From an uncultured Arsenicibacter sp. (lineage in GTDB: Bacteria > Bacteroidota > Bacteroidia > Cytophagales > Spirosomataceae): DNA of 7,157 nucleotides. This document shows, piece by piece, positions 1 to 6,302 of the stretch. Every line of letters starts with the position of its first letter. Position 1 is the first letter of the stretch. The stretch covers positions 1 to 7,157 of the forward strand of contig NZ_CAMFHL010000317.1 in assembly GCF_945952095.1 (NCBI RefSeq), written 5' to 3'. The notes beneath the pieces are model-generated. The model did no database searches and was not told where the DNA came from. It was given only the letters and a program-made list of their open reading frames with translations. The translations under genes were made by a program, and so were the position numbers.

Positions 1-419
1 TGCCCGAACAGCGCGGTTCAATGCCGGTTTATGTAACGCGGTTTTACCCGAATCTGGCACCTGAGCTGATTGCCCACTACGAAAACCGGCATATTCCTTA
101 CGACCGGATTCCGCCCCACAATCCGGCCTGTGAGCGGGTGTTTGCTGCCGAAGCGTCGGCCAATGCGCTGCTGATCAGTAGTCCGAATGATGGCAGTGAG
201 TACTTCATTGACCCTGAGAATCCGTCTGATCTGCAGCTGGCCTGTCAGGCTCCGAACGATGTGCAGACGGTTTACTGGTACCTGAACGATAAGCTGTTCC
301 GGAAGGCGAAACCAACCGAAGCCGTGTTTTTTAAGCCACGCCCCGGCGTCTGGACAATCGCCTGTGCCGATGACCGGGGGCGAAACACGTCCATCCGGAT
401 CATGGTGAAGAAGCAATAA
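1..419 (+). CDS. pbpC: Penicillin-binding protein 1C, C-terminal end (partial)
   Basis: This is the 3' end of a gene that begins before the window; the open frame runs in from the left edge (first full codon at base 3) with about 138 codons left before TAA. The ATG at 21 is internal, not a start. The visible protein matches the tail of PBP1C-type bifunctional glycosyltransferase/transpeptidases. First comes a linker with 'RIPPHNPAC', typical of the segment after the transpeptidase domain. Then comes a small beta-rich domain of the BiPBP_C kind: 'ISSPNDGSEYFIDP', 'VYWYLNDKLFRKA', 'FKPRPGVWTIACADDRGR'. In the family the enzyme polymerises and cross-links peptidoglycan on the outer face of the inner membrane. 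The catalytic domains are outside the window, so the assignment rests on the tail alone. A secreted lipoprotein with a similar Ig-like end is a less likely alternative. Confidence 0.82.
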   Translation, partial: PEQRGSMPVYVTRFYPNLAPELIAHYENRHIPYDRIPPHNPACERVFAAEASANALLISSPNDGSEYFIDPENPSDLQLACQAPNDVQTVYWYLNDKLFRKAKPTEAVFFKPRPGVWTIACADDRGRNTSIRIMVKKQ

Positions 420-464
420 CCCATTCCGCTGCACACCGTATATTGCCACTGGTGTAGAATGCCT

Positions 465-492
465 GCCTGCCGAAGCCGCAGGCCTTTATCTT
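465..492 (+). terminator. Possible intrinsic terminator after pbpC
   Basis: GCCTGC (465-470) and GCAGGC (478-483) form a perfect 6-bp GC-rich stem with a 7-nt loop, followed by the T-rich CTTTATCTT. It lies 46 bp after the pbpC stop and 42 bp before the lepB start, so it would separate the two genes. The stem is short and the T tract is interrupted, so this is tentative. The rest of the 420-533 gap shows no convincing Bacteroidota promoter. Confidence 0.4.
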
Positions 493-533
493 ACAGATTC
501 TTGTGGTCTATTTAACCCTTCAGACAAAAGCTT

Positions 534-1703
534 ATGTTTGGTAAGAAACCGGCAACGGCTGAAAAAAAGCCCCATGCCCGTAAATCGCCGCTGCGCGAAT
601 GGATTGATTCTGTGTTGTTTGCGGTCGTAGCCGCGACTCTTATCCGTTTTCTGGTCATGGAGGCATTTGCCATTCCGACCCCGTCGATGGAAAGCAATCT
701 GATGGTGGGCGATTATCTGTTTGTCAGCAAGCTGCACTATGGCAGCCGGACGCCGCAGACACCGCTCCAAATGCCGCTGACCCATCAGAAAATCTGGGGG
801 ACCAACATCCCGTCGTTTAGTACGGCTATTCAGCTGCCAACGTTCCGGTTGCCGGGGTTTACGCAGGTAAAGAACGGCGATGTGGTTGTTTTTAATTATC
901 CGCCGTTGCGTCCCAACGAACCCGATTATCCGAAAGATCTCCGCACGAATTACATTAAGCGTTGTATCGGGATTCCGGGGGATGTGGTGCAGATCAGGCA
1001 GGAGCAGGTGTTCATTAACGGAAAAGCTGCTCCCTTGCCGGAACGGGCGCAAACCACCTGGTTTATGAAAACCACCGAGGTGCTGGATGACCATTTTTTC
1101 CGGCAGTATGCTATTGTCAACGATTTTAATTCGCCGGAAGGACCGTTTATCAACTGGCAACCGGTCGAAGTACAAAATGCTGCGACGAAAGCGTCTGAAC
1201 TGATCGGATACCGCATTAATACCTCCCGTGCAATGCTCGACAAAATTAAGGCACTCGACTGGGTGAAAGGCGTTGAGCCACTGACGGAACCGGCGGGACA
1301 GACCGGACCAGGCATTTACGGCAGCTCCGTCTACGCCTGGAATCAGGACAATTTCGGGCCGTTGACGGTACCGAAAAAAGGCATGACAGTGCCCGTAAAC
1401 CGCGAGACGATTGCGCTCTACGGGCCGGTGATCAGCCGCTACGAAGACAATGCCAATGTTGTACAGACGCCCACGAGCATCACCATCGGCGGCAAAGCCG
1501 TAACGGAATACACCTTTAAGCAGGATTATTATTTTATGATGGGTGATAACCGCCACAACTCAGAAGACTCCCGTTACTGGGGCTTTGTGCCGGAAGATCA
1601 TGTGGTTGGCAAAGCGGTATTTGTCTGGATGTCAGTGGATCCGGCGCCCGAAAATGTCTGGCGCAAAATCCGCTGGAACCGGCTGTTCCGTGTGATCCGG
1701 TAA
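534..1703 (+). CDS. lepB: Signal peptidase I, large Bacteroidota type
   Basis: This enzyme cleaves signal peptides from exported proteins on the periplasmic face of the inner membrane. The 389-aa product has a basic N-terminus, one membrane segment (about residues 26-45), then the nucleophile region 'PTPSMESNLMVGD' with Ser51. The general base Lys142 lies in 'YIKRCIGIPGD'. The C-terminal box 'MMGDNRHNSEDSRYWG' (about 335-350) holds the conserved GDNR and S-x-D-S-R residues. All signature boxes are intact. A stretch of roughly 165 residues (about 165-330) separates the Lys box from the last box. Such long inserts are usual in Bacteroidota signal peptidases, so the length is normal for the group though larger than many LepB proteins. 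The ATG at 534 precedes the membrane segment at the expected distance; there is no clear Shine-Dalgarno. A strong terminator follows, so this is probably a single-gene unit. Confidence 0.96.
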   Translation: MFGKKPATAEKKPHARKSPLREWIDSVLFAVVAATLIRFLVMEAFAIPTPSMESNLMVGDYLFVSKLHYGSRTPQTPLQMPLTHQKIWGTNIPSFSTAIQLPTFRLPGFTQVKNGDVVVFNYPPLRPNEPDYPKDLRTNYIKRCIGIPGDVVQIRQEQVFINGKAAPLPERAQTTWFMKTTEVLDDHFFRQYAIVNDFNSPEGPFINWQPVEVQNAATKASELIGYRINTSRAMLDKIKALDWVKGVEPLTEPAGQTGPGIYGSSVYAWNQDNFGPLTVPKKGMTVPVNRETIALYGPVISRYEDNANVVQTPTSITIGGKAVTEYTFKQDYYFMMGDNRHNSEDSRYWGFVPEDHVVGKAVFVWMSVDPAPENVWRKIRWNRLFRVIR

Positions 1704-1727
1704 GCTGTCAGCTGCTTTATAATTTGC

Positions 1728-1759
1728 GCCCACCCCATTGCCGGGGTGGGCTTTTCTTT
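1728..1759 (+). terminator. Strong intrinsic terminator after lepB
   Basis: GCCCACCCC (1728-1736) pairs perfectly with GGGGTGGGC (1743-1751) around a 6-nt loop and is followed directly by TTTTCTTT (1752-1759). It starts 25 bp after the lepB stop. This is a textbook rho-independent terminator and separates lepB from the Bat-associated genes. Confidence 0.92.
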
Positions 1760-1801
1760 GGGAGTTTGCGTATTTTGCGAAGCTATTGACGAAAAAGATT
1801 C

Positions 1802-2731
1802 ATGCGGCAGCAGATGATCCGGTTTCTGGGGATTGCCTTTATAATGGCTGGTTTCGGGTCGGTATCCGCCCAGAATCAGCCCATTGGCCGTTTCTTACAG
1901 GATACAATAGTTGTTGGCGAACCGTTTCAGTACGCCGTCAGCTACCGGCATACGCAGGCACAGGACATTCTGTTTCCGGATACAGCCCGCGCCTTTTCGC
2001 CGTTTCTGGTAAGGAGTATCAGTGTCTTCCCGACGCGGACAGATCAGGGAACCAGCCGCGACAGTGCTGTTTATACACTGGTTACGTTCGAAACCAAACC
2101 AACACAGACGCTACAGGTACCTGTCCTGATCATCGGCGAAGCAGATAGTACGGCATTGTACAGCGATCCGGATACGGTCTACCTCCGGTCGAGTCTGCAG
2201 ACAAACCGGCCCGACACACTGGCTTTAGCTACTGAAACACGGATTTTACCCGTCCGTCAGCAGTTCAACTATCCGGCACTGCTGATGGTAATTGGTACGT
2301 TGCTGGTCATTGGCGGGGCGGTCTATCTGCTTTTCGGGAAAAGCATCCGGCGCCAGCTGCGGCTGTACCGGCTTCACCAGCGGCACCTCCGCTTTTTGCA
2401 GGAATATAACCGGCTGATCCGCAGCATCGACGCCGATAGTGCTACCGATAACGCCAACAGAGCCATTGTGCAATGGAAACTGTACCTGGAAGGGATTCAG
2501 GGCGAGCCATTTACGTCGATGACCACGCGGGAAATTGCAGAACGGATTACTGAAAATCAGCTGGGCCGGATCCGGCAGGGCACTGCCGAGTTGGTTGAGG
2601 CGCTGAAACAAACCGACCGTATGATTTACGGCGGCGTGTTCAGTCCGCAGTCGGCGGCGGCCCTGCGGTTATTGCGGGATGTTGCCATTCAGGTATACGA
2701 TCGCCGGCGGGCGGCCATTCAGTATGTTTAA
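1802..2731 (+). CDS. Bat-associated membrane protein, DUF4381-like layout
   Basis: The 309-aa protein has a signal peptide (hydrophobic residues about 6-20, likely cleavage after Ala23 in 'SVSA|QNQ'), a periplasmic beta-rich domain (about 24-150) and one membrane segment (about 158-178, 'LLMVIGTLLVIGGAVYLLFG'). A basic, helix-rich cytoplasmic part follows (about 180-309). This layout, directly upstream of a BatA-type vWA gene, matches the uncharacterised membrane proteins found in Bacteroides-aerotolerance (Bat)/MoxR-type operons. Those have an Ig-like outer half resembling BatD and an inner half like DUF4381. The function is not established; a partner or scaffold for BatA is inferred from position only. 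The ATG at 1802 gives a complete signal peptide; the ATG at 1814 would also work. The gene follows the lepB terminator by 42 bp. A weak -7-like TATTTTGC (1771-1778) lies upstream, but no TTG sits at the right distance. Confidence 0.72.
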   Translation: MRQQMIRFLGIAFIMAGFGSVSAQNQPIGRFLQDTIVVGEPFQYAVSYRHTQAQDILFPDTARAFSPFLVRSISVFPTRTDQGTSRDSAVYTLVTFETKPTQTLQVPVLIIGEADSTALYSDPDTVYLRSSLQTNRPDTLALATETRILPVRQQFNYPALLMVIGTLLVIGGAVYLLFGKSIRRQLRLYRLHQRHLRFLQEYNRLIRSIDADSATDNANRAIVQWKLYLEGIQGEPFTSMTTREIAERITENQLGRIRQGTAELVEALKQTDRMIYGGVFSPQSAAALRLLRDVAIQVYDRRRAAIQYV

Positions 2732-2761
2732 CAACACTTACGACAGCTAAAAAGAGGACGC

Positions 2762-3814
2762 ATGGAGCCCTGGTATTCAATACACTGGTTAACCGTTGAG
2801 CAGTGGCAGCAGTTCCGCTTTGCCAACGGCTGGGTATTGTACACCATTCCGGCTCTGCCGCTACTGTTTCTGTTCCGTGTACTGCTAGGCCAGGGGCGTT
2901 CGCAGAAACTAAATGTATCGACTGGTACGTACCTGTATGTCAATAGCTTGCTTGGCTGGTTACGGTTTATTACACCTGCCTCGTTTTTCCTCGGGATCAG
3001 CCTGATTCTGGTAGCGCTGGCCCGTCCGCAGATTGTCCGTGAGCAGCGGATTGAGCAGTCAGATGGCATTGACATCATGCTGGCACTGGATGTTTCATCG
3101 TCTATGACAGAAACCGATCTGGCCCCGAACCGGCTGGCTGCTGCCCGGCAAATGGCGCAGATGTTCGTAAAGGGACGTAAAAACGACCGCATCGGGCTGG
3201 TCGTGTTTGCCGGCGAGGCCTTTTCGCTTTGTCCGCTCACCACCGATTATGCGTTGCTGGATCAATACATTGCCGATCTGAGAGAGAATATGATTCCCGC
3301 CACAGGTACGGCTATCGGCGATGCCATGGCGCGCTGCATTAACCGGATGCGGGAAACCGAGCTGCCGGCTGTGACCGATACTACCGCAAAAAAACGGACC
3401 AAAGTGGTTATTTTGCTCAGTGACGGGGAAAATACGGCCGGTAACCTTGACCCGGTTACGGCGGCAAAACTGGGAAGGGCCTTTGGTATCCGGATTTACA
3501 CAATTGCGGTTGGGAAGGTGGAGGCAGGGGCGGCGGCGCGGCGTGATAGCTTACTGGCCACGTCGGCGGTAGATGAGGGCGTGCTGAAAACCATCGCCCG
3601 GATCGGTAACGGGAATTATTTCCGGGCAACTGATGCCAAACGGCTGGAAACGGTTTTTAAGGAAATTGACCGGCTGGAAAAAGCCCCGGTACGTACCCAG
3701 GTGTATGAACACGTACAGGATTTTTACCGTATTTACCTCTATTGGGCCATCTGTTTTCTGCTCTTCACGCTGTTCCTGAAAAACACCATTTTAGCTAATA
3801 TTCTGGAAGATTAA
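2762..3814 (+). CDS. batA: BatA-type von Willebrand factor A membrane protein
   Basis: The 350-aa inner-membrane protein has two N-terminal membrane segments (about 23-42 and 70-87), a large vWA domain (about 100-300) and a C-terminal membrane segment (about 325-343), the usual BatA/BatB plan. The metal-binding MIDAS is complete: DxSxS at Asp110, Ser112, Ser114 ('ALDVSSSM'), the threonine in 'PATGTAIGDAM' (Thr181 or Thr183) and Asp221 in 'LLSDGENT'. Family members bind Mg2+ and partner proteins. Bat clusters were linked to aerotolerance and envelope stress in Bacteroides, but the molecular job is unsettled. It starts 30 bp after the preceding Bat-associated gene with a weak purine-rich 'AAGAGG' upstream, so the two are almost certainly one transcript. 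No batB, moxR or DUF58 gene lies beside it in this window. BatA is preferred over BatB because of position and length; that choice is less certain than the family. Confidence 0.9.
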   Translation: MEPWYSIHWLTVEQWQQFRFANGWVLYTIPALPLLFLFRVLLGQGRSQKLNVSTGTYLYVNSLLGWLRFITPASFFLGISLILVALARPQIVREQRIEQSDGIDIMLALDVSSSMTETDLAPNRLAAARQMAQMFVKGRKNDRIGLVVFAGEAFSLCPLTTDYALLDQYIADLRENMIPATGTAIGDAMARCINRMRETELPAVTDTTAKKRTKVVILLSDGENTAGNLDPVTAAKLGRAFGIRIYTIAVGKVEAGAAARRDSLLATSAVDEGVLKTIARIGNGNYFRATDAKRLETVFKEIDRLEKAPVRTQVYEHVQDFYRIYLYWAICFLLFTLFLKNTILANILED

Positions 3815-3816
3815 CC

Positions 3817-3845
3817 GGCGGCAGACCTTATCTGTACCGCCTTTT
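3817..3845 (+). terminator. Hairpin with T-tract between batA and rnhB
   Basis: GGCGGCAGA (3817-3825) pairs with TCTG (3831-3834) and CCGCC (3837-3841), giving nine base pairs with a 2-nt TA bulge and a 5-nt CCTTA loop, followed by TTTT (3842-3845). It begins 2 bp after the batA stop and ends 4 bp before the rnhB ATG. It looks like a modest intrinsic terminator or attenuator. Because it directly abuts rnhB, it could also mask the rnhB translation start. Confidence 0.5.
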
Positions 3846-3849
3846 GCGC

Positions 3850-4437
3850 ATGCTGAAAGCCTCTTACAACGAACATTATATTGAAGCAGGACTCGACGAA
3901 GTCGGACGTGGTTGCCTGGCCGGCCCCGTGGTTGCTGCGGCCGTTATTCTGCCAAAAGGTTACGAACATCCCGGCCTGAACGACTCTAAACAATTGTCAC
4001 GCACACAGCGCGACCGCCTCCGTCTTGATATTGAACGGGATGCGCTGGCATGGGCGGTGGCCGAAGTGTCGAATCAGGAAATTGACCGGATCAATATCCT
4101 GAAAGCGAGTTTTCTGGCCATGCACCGCGCGCTCGATACCATCATGGCGGCCGACGGCGTTAAACCCGAACACCTGCTTGTGGATGGTAACCGCTTTACG
4201 CCTTACCCCATGATTCCGCATACCTGTATCATCAAGGGCGATGCGAAGTTTCTGCCGATCGCCGCGGCCTCCATTCTGGCCAAGTGTTACCGCGACGACC
4301 TGATGGAGCGGCTCGGTGTCTTGTTTCCGCAGTATGGGTGGGCCCGGAATGCGGGTTATCCGACACCGGTCCACCGCAAAGCCATTCAGGAACATGGCCC
4401 CTGCGAATGGCACCGGATGAGTTTCCGGCTTATCTGA
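3850..4437 (+). CDS. rnhB: Ribonuclease HII
   Basis: This enzyme removes the RNA strand of RNA/DNA hybrids and nicks at single ribonucleotides misincorporated in DNA, starting ribonucleotide excision repair in the cytoplasm. The 195-aa product has the whole family core: 'AGLDEVGRGCLAGPVV' with catalytic Asp16 and Glu17, 'NDSKQLS' (45-51), 'LLVDGNR' with Asp112, and 'IIKGDAKF' with Asp131 as the fourth acidic residue. 'AAASILAKCYRD' and 'FPQYGWARNAGYPTPVH' follow. Length is normal for the family. I chose the ATG at 3850; an in-frame TTG two codons earlier (3844) is possible but lies inside the upstream hairpin's T-tract. No separate promoter fits into the 35-bp gap after batA, so it is probably read from the Bat transcript. 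Its stop lies 8 bp from the stop of the opposing DUF2480 gene. Confidence 0.96.
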   Translation: MLKASYNEHYIEAGLDEVGRGCLAGPVVAAAVILPKGYEHPGLNDSKQLSRTQRDRLRLDIERDALAWAVAEVSNQEIDRINILKASFLAMHRALDTIMAADGVKPEHLLVDGNRFTPYPMIPHTCIIKGDAKFLPIAAASILAKCYRDDLMERLGVLFPQYGWARNAGYPTPVHRKAIQEHGPCEWHRMSFRLI

Positions 4438-4445
4438 GAGCTTAT

Positions 4446-4958
4446 TTACACTTTCGGGCGTTTGTACAACGGGACGGTACTGCACGGCTCACCGAACATC
4501 AGCGCCTGCACAACCGGCTTCAGCCTGCGGGTAATTTCAACATAGGCTGCTGTTGGTACGGCTACTTTGGAGCATCCTTTTACCACCACGCGGGTATCCC
4601 GGTAATCGTCCGGATTGATGGTAGCGATAGCATCGAAGTAAAGTTTTTCTTCCAGATCCTGCAATGAGCCGAAAACAATGGTATGGGCATACGGCTGCAA
4701 ATGCAGCGTGAGCAGCATATAAGCCCAGGTCGGTACAATAGCATCTTCAGAGCAGGTAACAGCGACATTTTTACCGGCATACTGGCTCCAGTCATGCGTT
4801 TTCAGAAAAGCCCGGTAATCCTTTTCTTTCAGGATCAGGCCCATAAACAGGTTATCCTTCAGATCATAAACCACCCGCTCACCGGGATGGTAATAATCTT
4901 CGAGGTCAAGGGTAATCAGGCCGCTTTGGGCCACCCGGTTAATGATTTCAGTCTCCAT
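4446..4958 (-). CDS. DUF2480 family protein
   Basis: The 170-aa protein matches the DUF2480 family, which I know from Bacteroidota and whose function is unknown. Recognisable blocks are 'LDLEDYY' (17-23), 'HDWSQY' (55-60), 'CSEDAIVPTWAY' (69-80), 'KGCSKVAVPTAAY' (127-139) and the C-terminal 'MFGEPCSTVPLYKR' (154-167). It has no signal peptide or membrane segment, so it is probably cytoplasmic. Its only three cysteines (69, 129, 159) are each followed by serine and then a Val-Pro, and residues 65-97 resemble 125-156, an internal duplication (see findings). From memory, homologues in other Bacteroidota often sit near SUF iron-sulfur assembly genes; none is visible here. The gene lies downstream of sodA on the same strand, beyond the sodA terminator. 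It meets rnhB tail to tail with no terminator in the 8-bp gap. Confidence 0.88.
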   Translation of the reverse strand: METEIINRVAQSGLITLDLEDYYHPGERVVYDLKDNLFMGLILKEKDYRAFLKTHDWSQYAGKNVAVTCSEDAIVPTWAYMLLTLHLQPYAHTIVFGSLQDLEEKLYFDAIATINPDDYRDTRVVVKGCSKVAVPTAAYVEITRRLKPVVQALMFGEPCSTVPLYKRPKV

Positions 4959-4982
4959 GCCTATTGAGCGATTTAGTGAGTT

Positions 4983-5044
4983 GGCGAAACCGGCTGAGGG
5001 GATTCAATTGGGTTAACAGCGGGTTGGACCGAGAAGGTTTCGCC
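4983..5044. repeat. 9-bp inverted repeat between sodA and the DUF2480 gene
   Basis: GGCGAAACC (4983-4991) and GGTTTCGCC (5036-5044) are perfect inverse copies separated by 44 bp. The right arm overlaps a second small palindrome, GTTTC-GCCG-GAAAC (5037-5050), next to the sodA terminator's T-tract. It would form a long-range stem in the leader of the DUF2480 gene or at the sodA 3' end. Its role is unknown and chance is possible. Confidence 0.35.
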
Positions 5045-5046
5045 GG

Positions 5047-5080
5047 AAACAGAAAAGCCCGGTCGGGGGGGACCAGGCTT
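5047..5080 (-). terminator. Intrinsic terminator of sodA
   Basis: On the - strand AAGCCTGGTC (5080-5071) pairs with GACCGGGCTT (5064-5055), ten pairs including one U-G wobble, around a CCCCCC loop, followed by TTCTGTTT. It starts 21 bp after the sodA stop codon. The stem, position and T-rich tail make it a good rho-independent terminator that isolates sodA from the DUF2480 gene. Confidence 0.85.
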
Positions 5081-5101
5081 CGGGTTTGTATACCGGACTG
5101 A

Positions 5102-5719
5102 TTAAGCGCTTTGCTTAGCCGATTGATAGCGTTTTTCAGCGGCGTTCCAGTCAACTACATTCCAGAAAGAAGAGATGTAGTCCGGACGACGGTTCTGGTA
5201 CTTCAGGTAATAAGCGTGTTCCCACACGTCAAGGCCGATGATCGGGAAACCTTTCGCGTCGGCGATGTCCATCAATGGGTTGTCCTGGTTTGGCGTTGAG
5301 GTAACGGCTACGCCGCCGTCAGCCGTAACAATTAACCATGCCCAGCCTGAGCCGAAACGGGTTGTAGCCGCTTTTGTGAATTCTTCCTTAAATGCGTCGA
5401 ATGAACCGAATTTCTGGTTGATTGCTTCAGCCAGCTCGCCGGTTGGTGAACCGCCGCCATCGCCTGACAAAATGTTCCAGAATAAAGTATGGTTATAATG
5501 ACCACCCCCGTTGTTACGTACGGCAACCGGATACTTGCTGATGTTAGCCAGCAGGTCTTCCAGTGACTGGTTTTCCAGTTCGGTACCGGCAACTGCGTTG
5601 TTCAGGTTTGTAACATACGCATTGTGGTGCTTACCATGGTGAATTTCCATAGTCTGCTTGTCGATATGCGGCTCGAGTGCATCGCTCGAGTAGGGTAGTG
5701 GTTCTAATACAAAAGCCAT
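5102..5719 (-). CDS. sodA: Superoxide dismutase, Mn/Fe family (Mn-type signature)
   Basis: This enzyme converts superoxide to oxygen and hydrogen peroxide, normally in the cytoplasm; there is no signal peptide. The 205-aa protein is complete. The four metal ligands are His27 ('MEIHHGKHH'), His77 ('GGGHYNHTLFW'), Asp164 and His168 ('LDVWEHAYY'). The residues that usually separate the Mn from the Fe type point to manganese: glycines in 'NNGGGHYNH' rather than the Fe-type AAQ, and the glutamine in 'STPNQDNPLM'. Cambialistic activity, as known in some Bacteroidota, cannot be excluded from sequence. The ATG gives the usual N-terminus ('FVLEPLPYSSDALEPHID'). Upstream is an A+T-rich 142-bp gap with a candidate promoter and palindrome, and downstream an intrinsic terminator, so it is probably transcribed on its own. 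Confidence 0.97.
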   Translation of the reverse strand: MAFVLEPLPYSSDALEPHIDKQTMEIHHGKHHNAYVTNLNNAVAGTELENQSLEDLLANISKYPVAVRNNGGGHYNHTLFWNILSGDGGGSPTGELAEAINQKFGSFDAFKEEFTKAATTRFGSGWAWLIVTADGGVAVTSTPNQDNPLMDIADAKGFPIIGLDVWEHAYYLKYQNRRPDYISSFWNVVDWNAAEKRYQSAKQSA

Positions 5720-5763
5720 TGTTTGTAAGATTTAGGTTGAAATTAATCTCATTTGGGTTAACA

Positions 5764-5783
5764 CGAACTTATTCGTATAAGTT
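5764..5783 (-). promoter_or_regulatory. Candidate sodA promoter element overlapping a palindrome
   Basis: On the - strand TAAGTTCG (5771-5764) matches the Bacteroidota -7 consensus TAnnTTTG at all but one fixed position and would place the transcription start about 35-40 nt before the sodA ATG. No TTG is found at the expected -33 distance. The box overlaps a perfect 7-bp inverted repeat, AACTTAT-TCGT-ATAAGTT (5766-5783), which could be an operator. The remainder of the 5720-5861 gap is A+T-rich with no gene and no clear tadA terminator. Confidence 0.33.
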
Positions 5784-5861
5784 TTTAGTAATATGATTTT
5801 TTACGTTTAATTGCTGATAAGCAGTGACTTAAAGGTAAAAAATAGATTATTTGGCCGGTGT

Positions 5862-6299
5862 TTATTTCCGGAGCCGCCGGAAAAAAGCCGTGAGGAGTTC
5901 CTGACAGTCTTCCGCCAGAATCCCCGTTGTCAACCGCGTTTTAGGGTGTAACAAGGAAGGCTGAAACCGGGCATAACCCCGCTTTTCGTCGGAGGCACCG
6001 ATGACAATCCGGCCGATCTGCGCCCAGAACAGAACGCCTGCGCACATCACGCAGGGCTCCAGTGTGACATACAGCGTGCAGTAGGGCAGGTATTTGGAAC
6101 CCAGGTAATGAGTTGCCGCCGTAACCGCCATCAATTCGGCATGGGCAGTTACATCGGTTAGCTGCTCGGTCAGGTTATGGGCTTTGGCAATGACCCGGTT
6201 TTGACAAACGATGACCGCTCCAACCGGAATTTCTCCCTTCCCGGCAGCCAGTTCCGCCTGTTGCAGAGCCAGGTTCATGAAATACTCGTCGGAGAACAT
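5862..6299 (-). CDS. tadA: tRNA-specific adenosine deaminase (TadA-like)
   Basis: The family converts adenosine 34 to inosine in the tRNA-Arg anticodon, so that one tRNA can read several arginine codons. The 145-aa product has the complete cytidine/deoxycytidylate-deaminase zinc site: His53 and the catalytic Glu55 in 'DVTAHAELMAV', and Cys83 and Cys86 in 'TLEPCVMCAGVL'. The TadA-type 'HNL' (41-43) and 'IGRIVIGASDEKRG' (95-108) are also present, and the length is normal. Related purine deaminases such as guanine deaminase share the zinc site, but these surrounding motifs favour TadA. The ATG at 6299 gives the usual 'DEYFMNLALQQAE' start. The codon is preceded almost at once by a heptamer repeat element, with no recognisable ribosome binding site or promoter, so transcription may come from the upstream T9SS gene or through the repeat. 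Confidence 0.92.
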   Translation of the reverse strand: MFSDEYFMNLALQQAELAAGKGEIPVGAVIVCQNRVIAKAHNLTEQLTDVTAHAELMAVTAATHYLGSKYLPYCTLYVTLEPCVMCAGVLFWAQIGRIVIGASDEKRGYARFQPSLLHPKTRLTTGILAEDCQELLTAFFRRLRK

Positions 6300-6302
6300 A
6301 GG

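Noticed and set aside
533..540. TATGTTTG, an exact match to the Bacteroidota -7 consensus
   Set aside because: It overlaps the lepB start codon, so it would start transcription inside the gene, and the nearest upstream TTG (501-503) is too far away.
486..1556. 356-codon open frame on the - strand, opposite lepB
   Set aside because: It lies entirely opposite a well-supported lepB, its protein is arginine- and histidine-rich with no recognisable motif, and long antisense frames are expected from this codon usage.
1738..2148. 136-codon + strand frame overlapping the lepB terminator and the Bat-associated gene
   Set aside because: It begins inside the terminator stem-loop and runs in another frame of the gene at 1802, which has a signal peptide, a membrane segment and sensible operon context.
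3844..3849. Upstream TTG start for rnhB
   Set aside because: It adds only two residues, sits in the hairpin's T-tract, and the ATG at 3850 gives a normal family N-terminus.
5865..5883. TTTCCGG...CCGGAAA palindrome at the 3' end of tadA as a terminator
   Set aside because: It lies within the coding sequence and has no T-tract after it on the - strand; the T-rich side precedes the stem.
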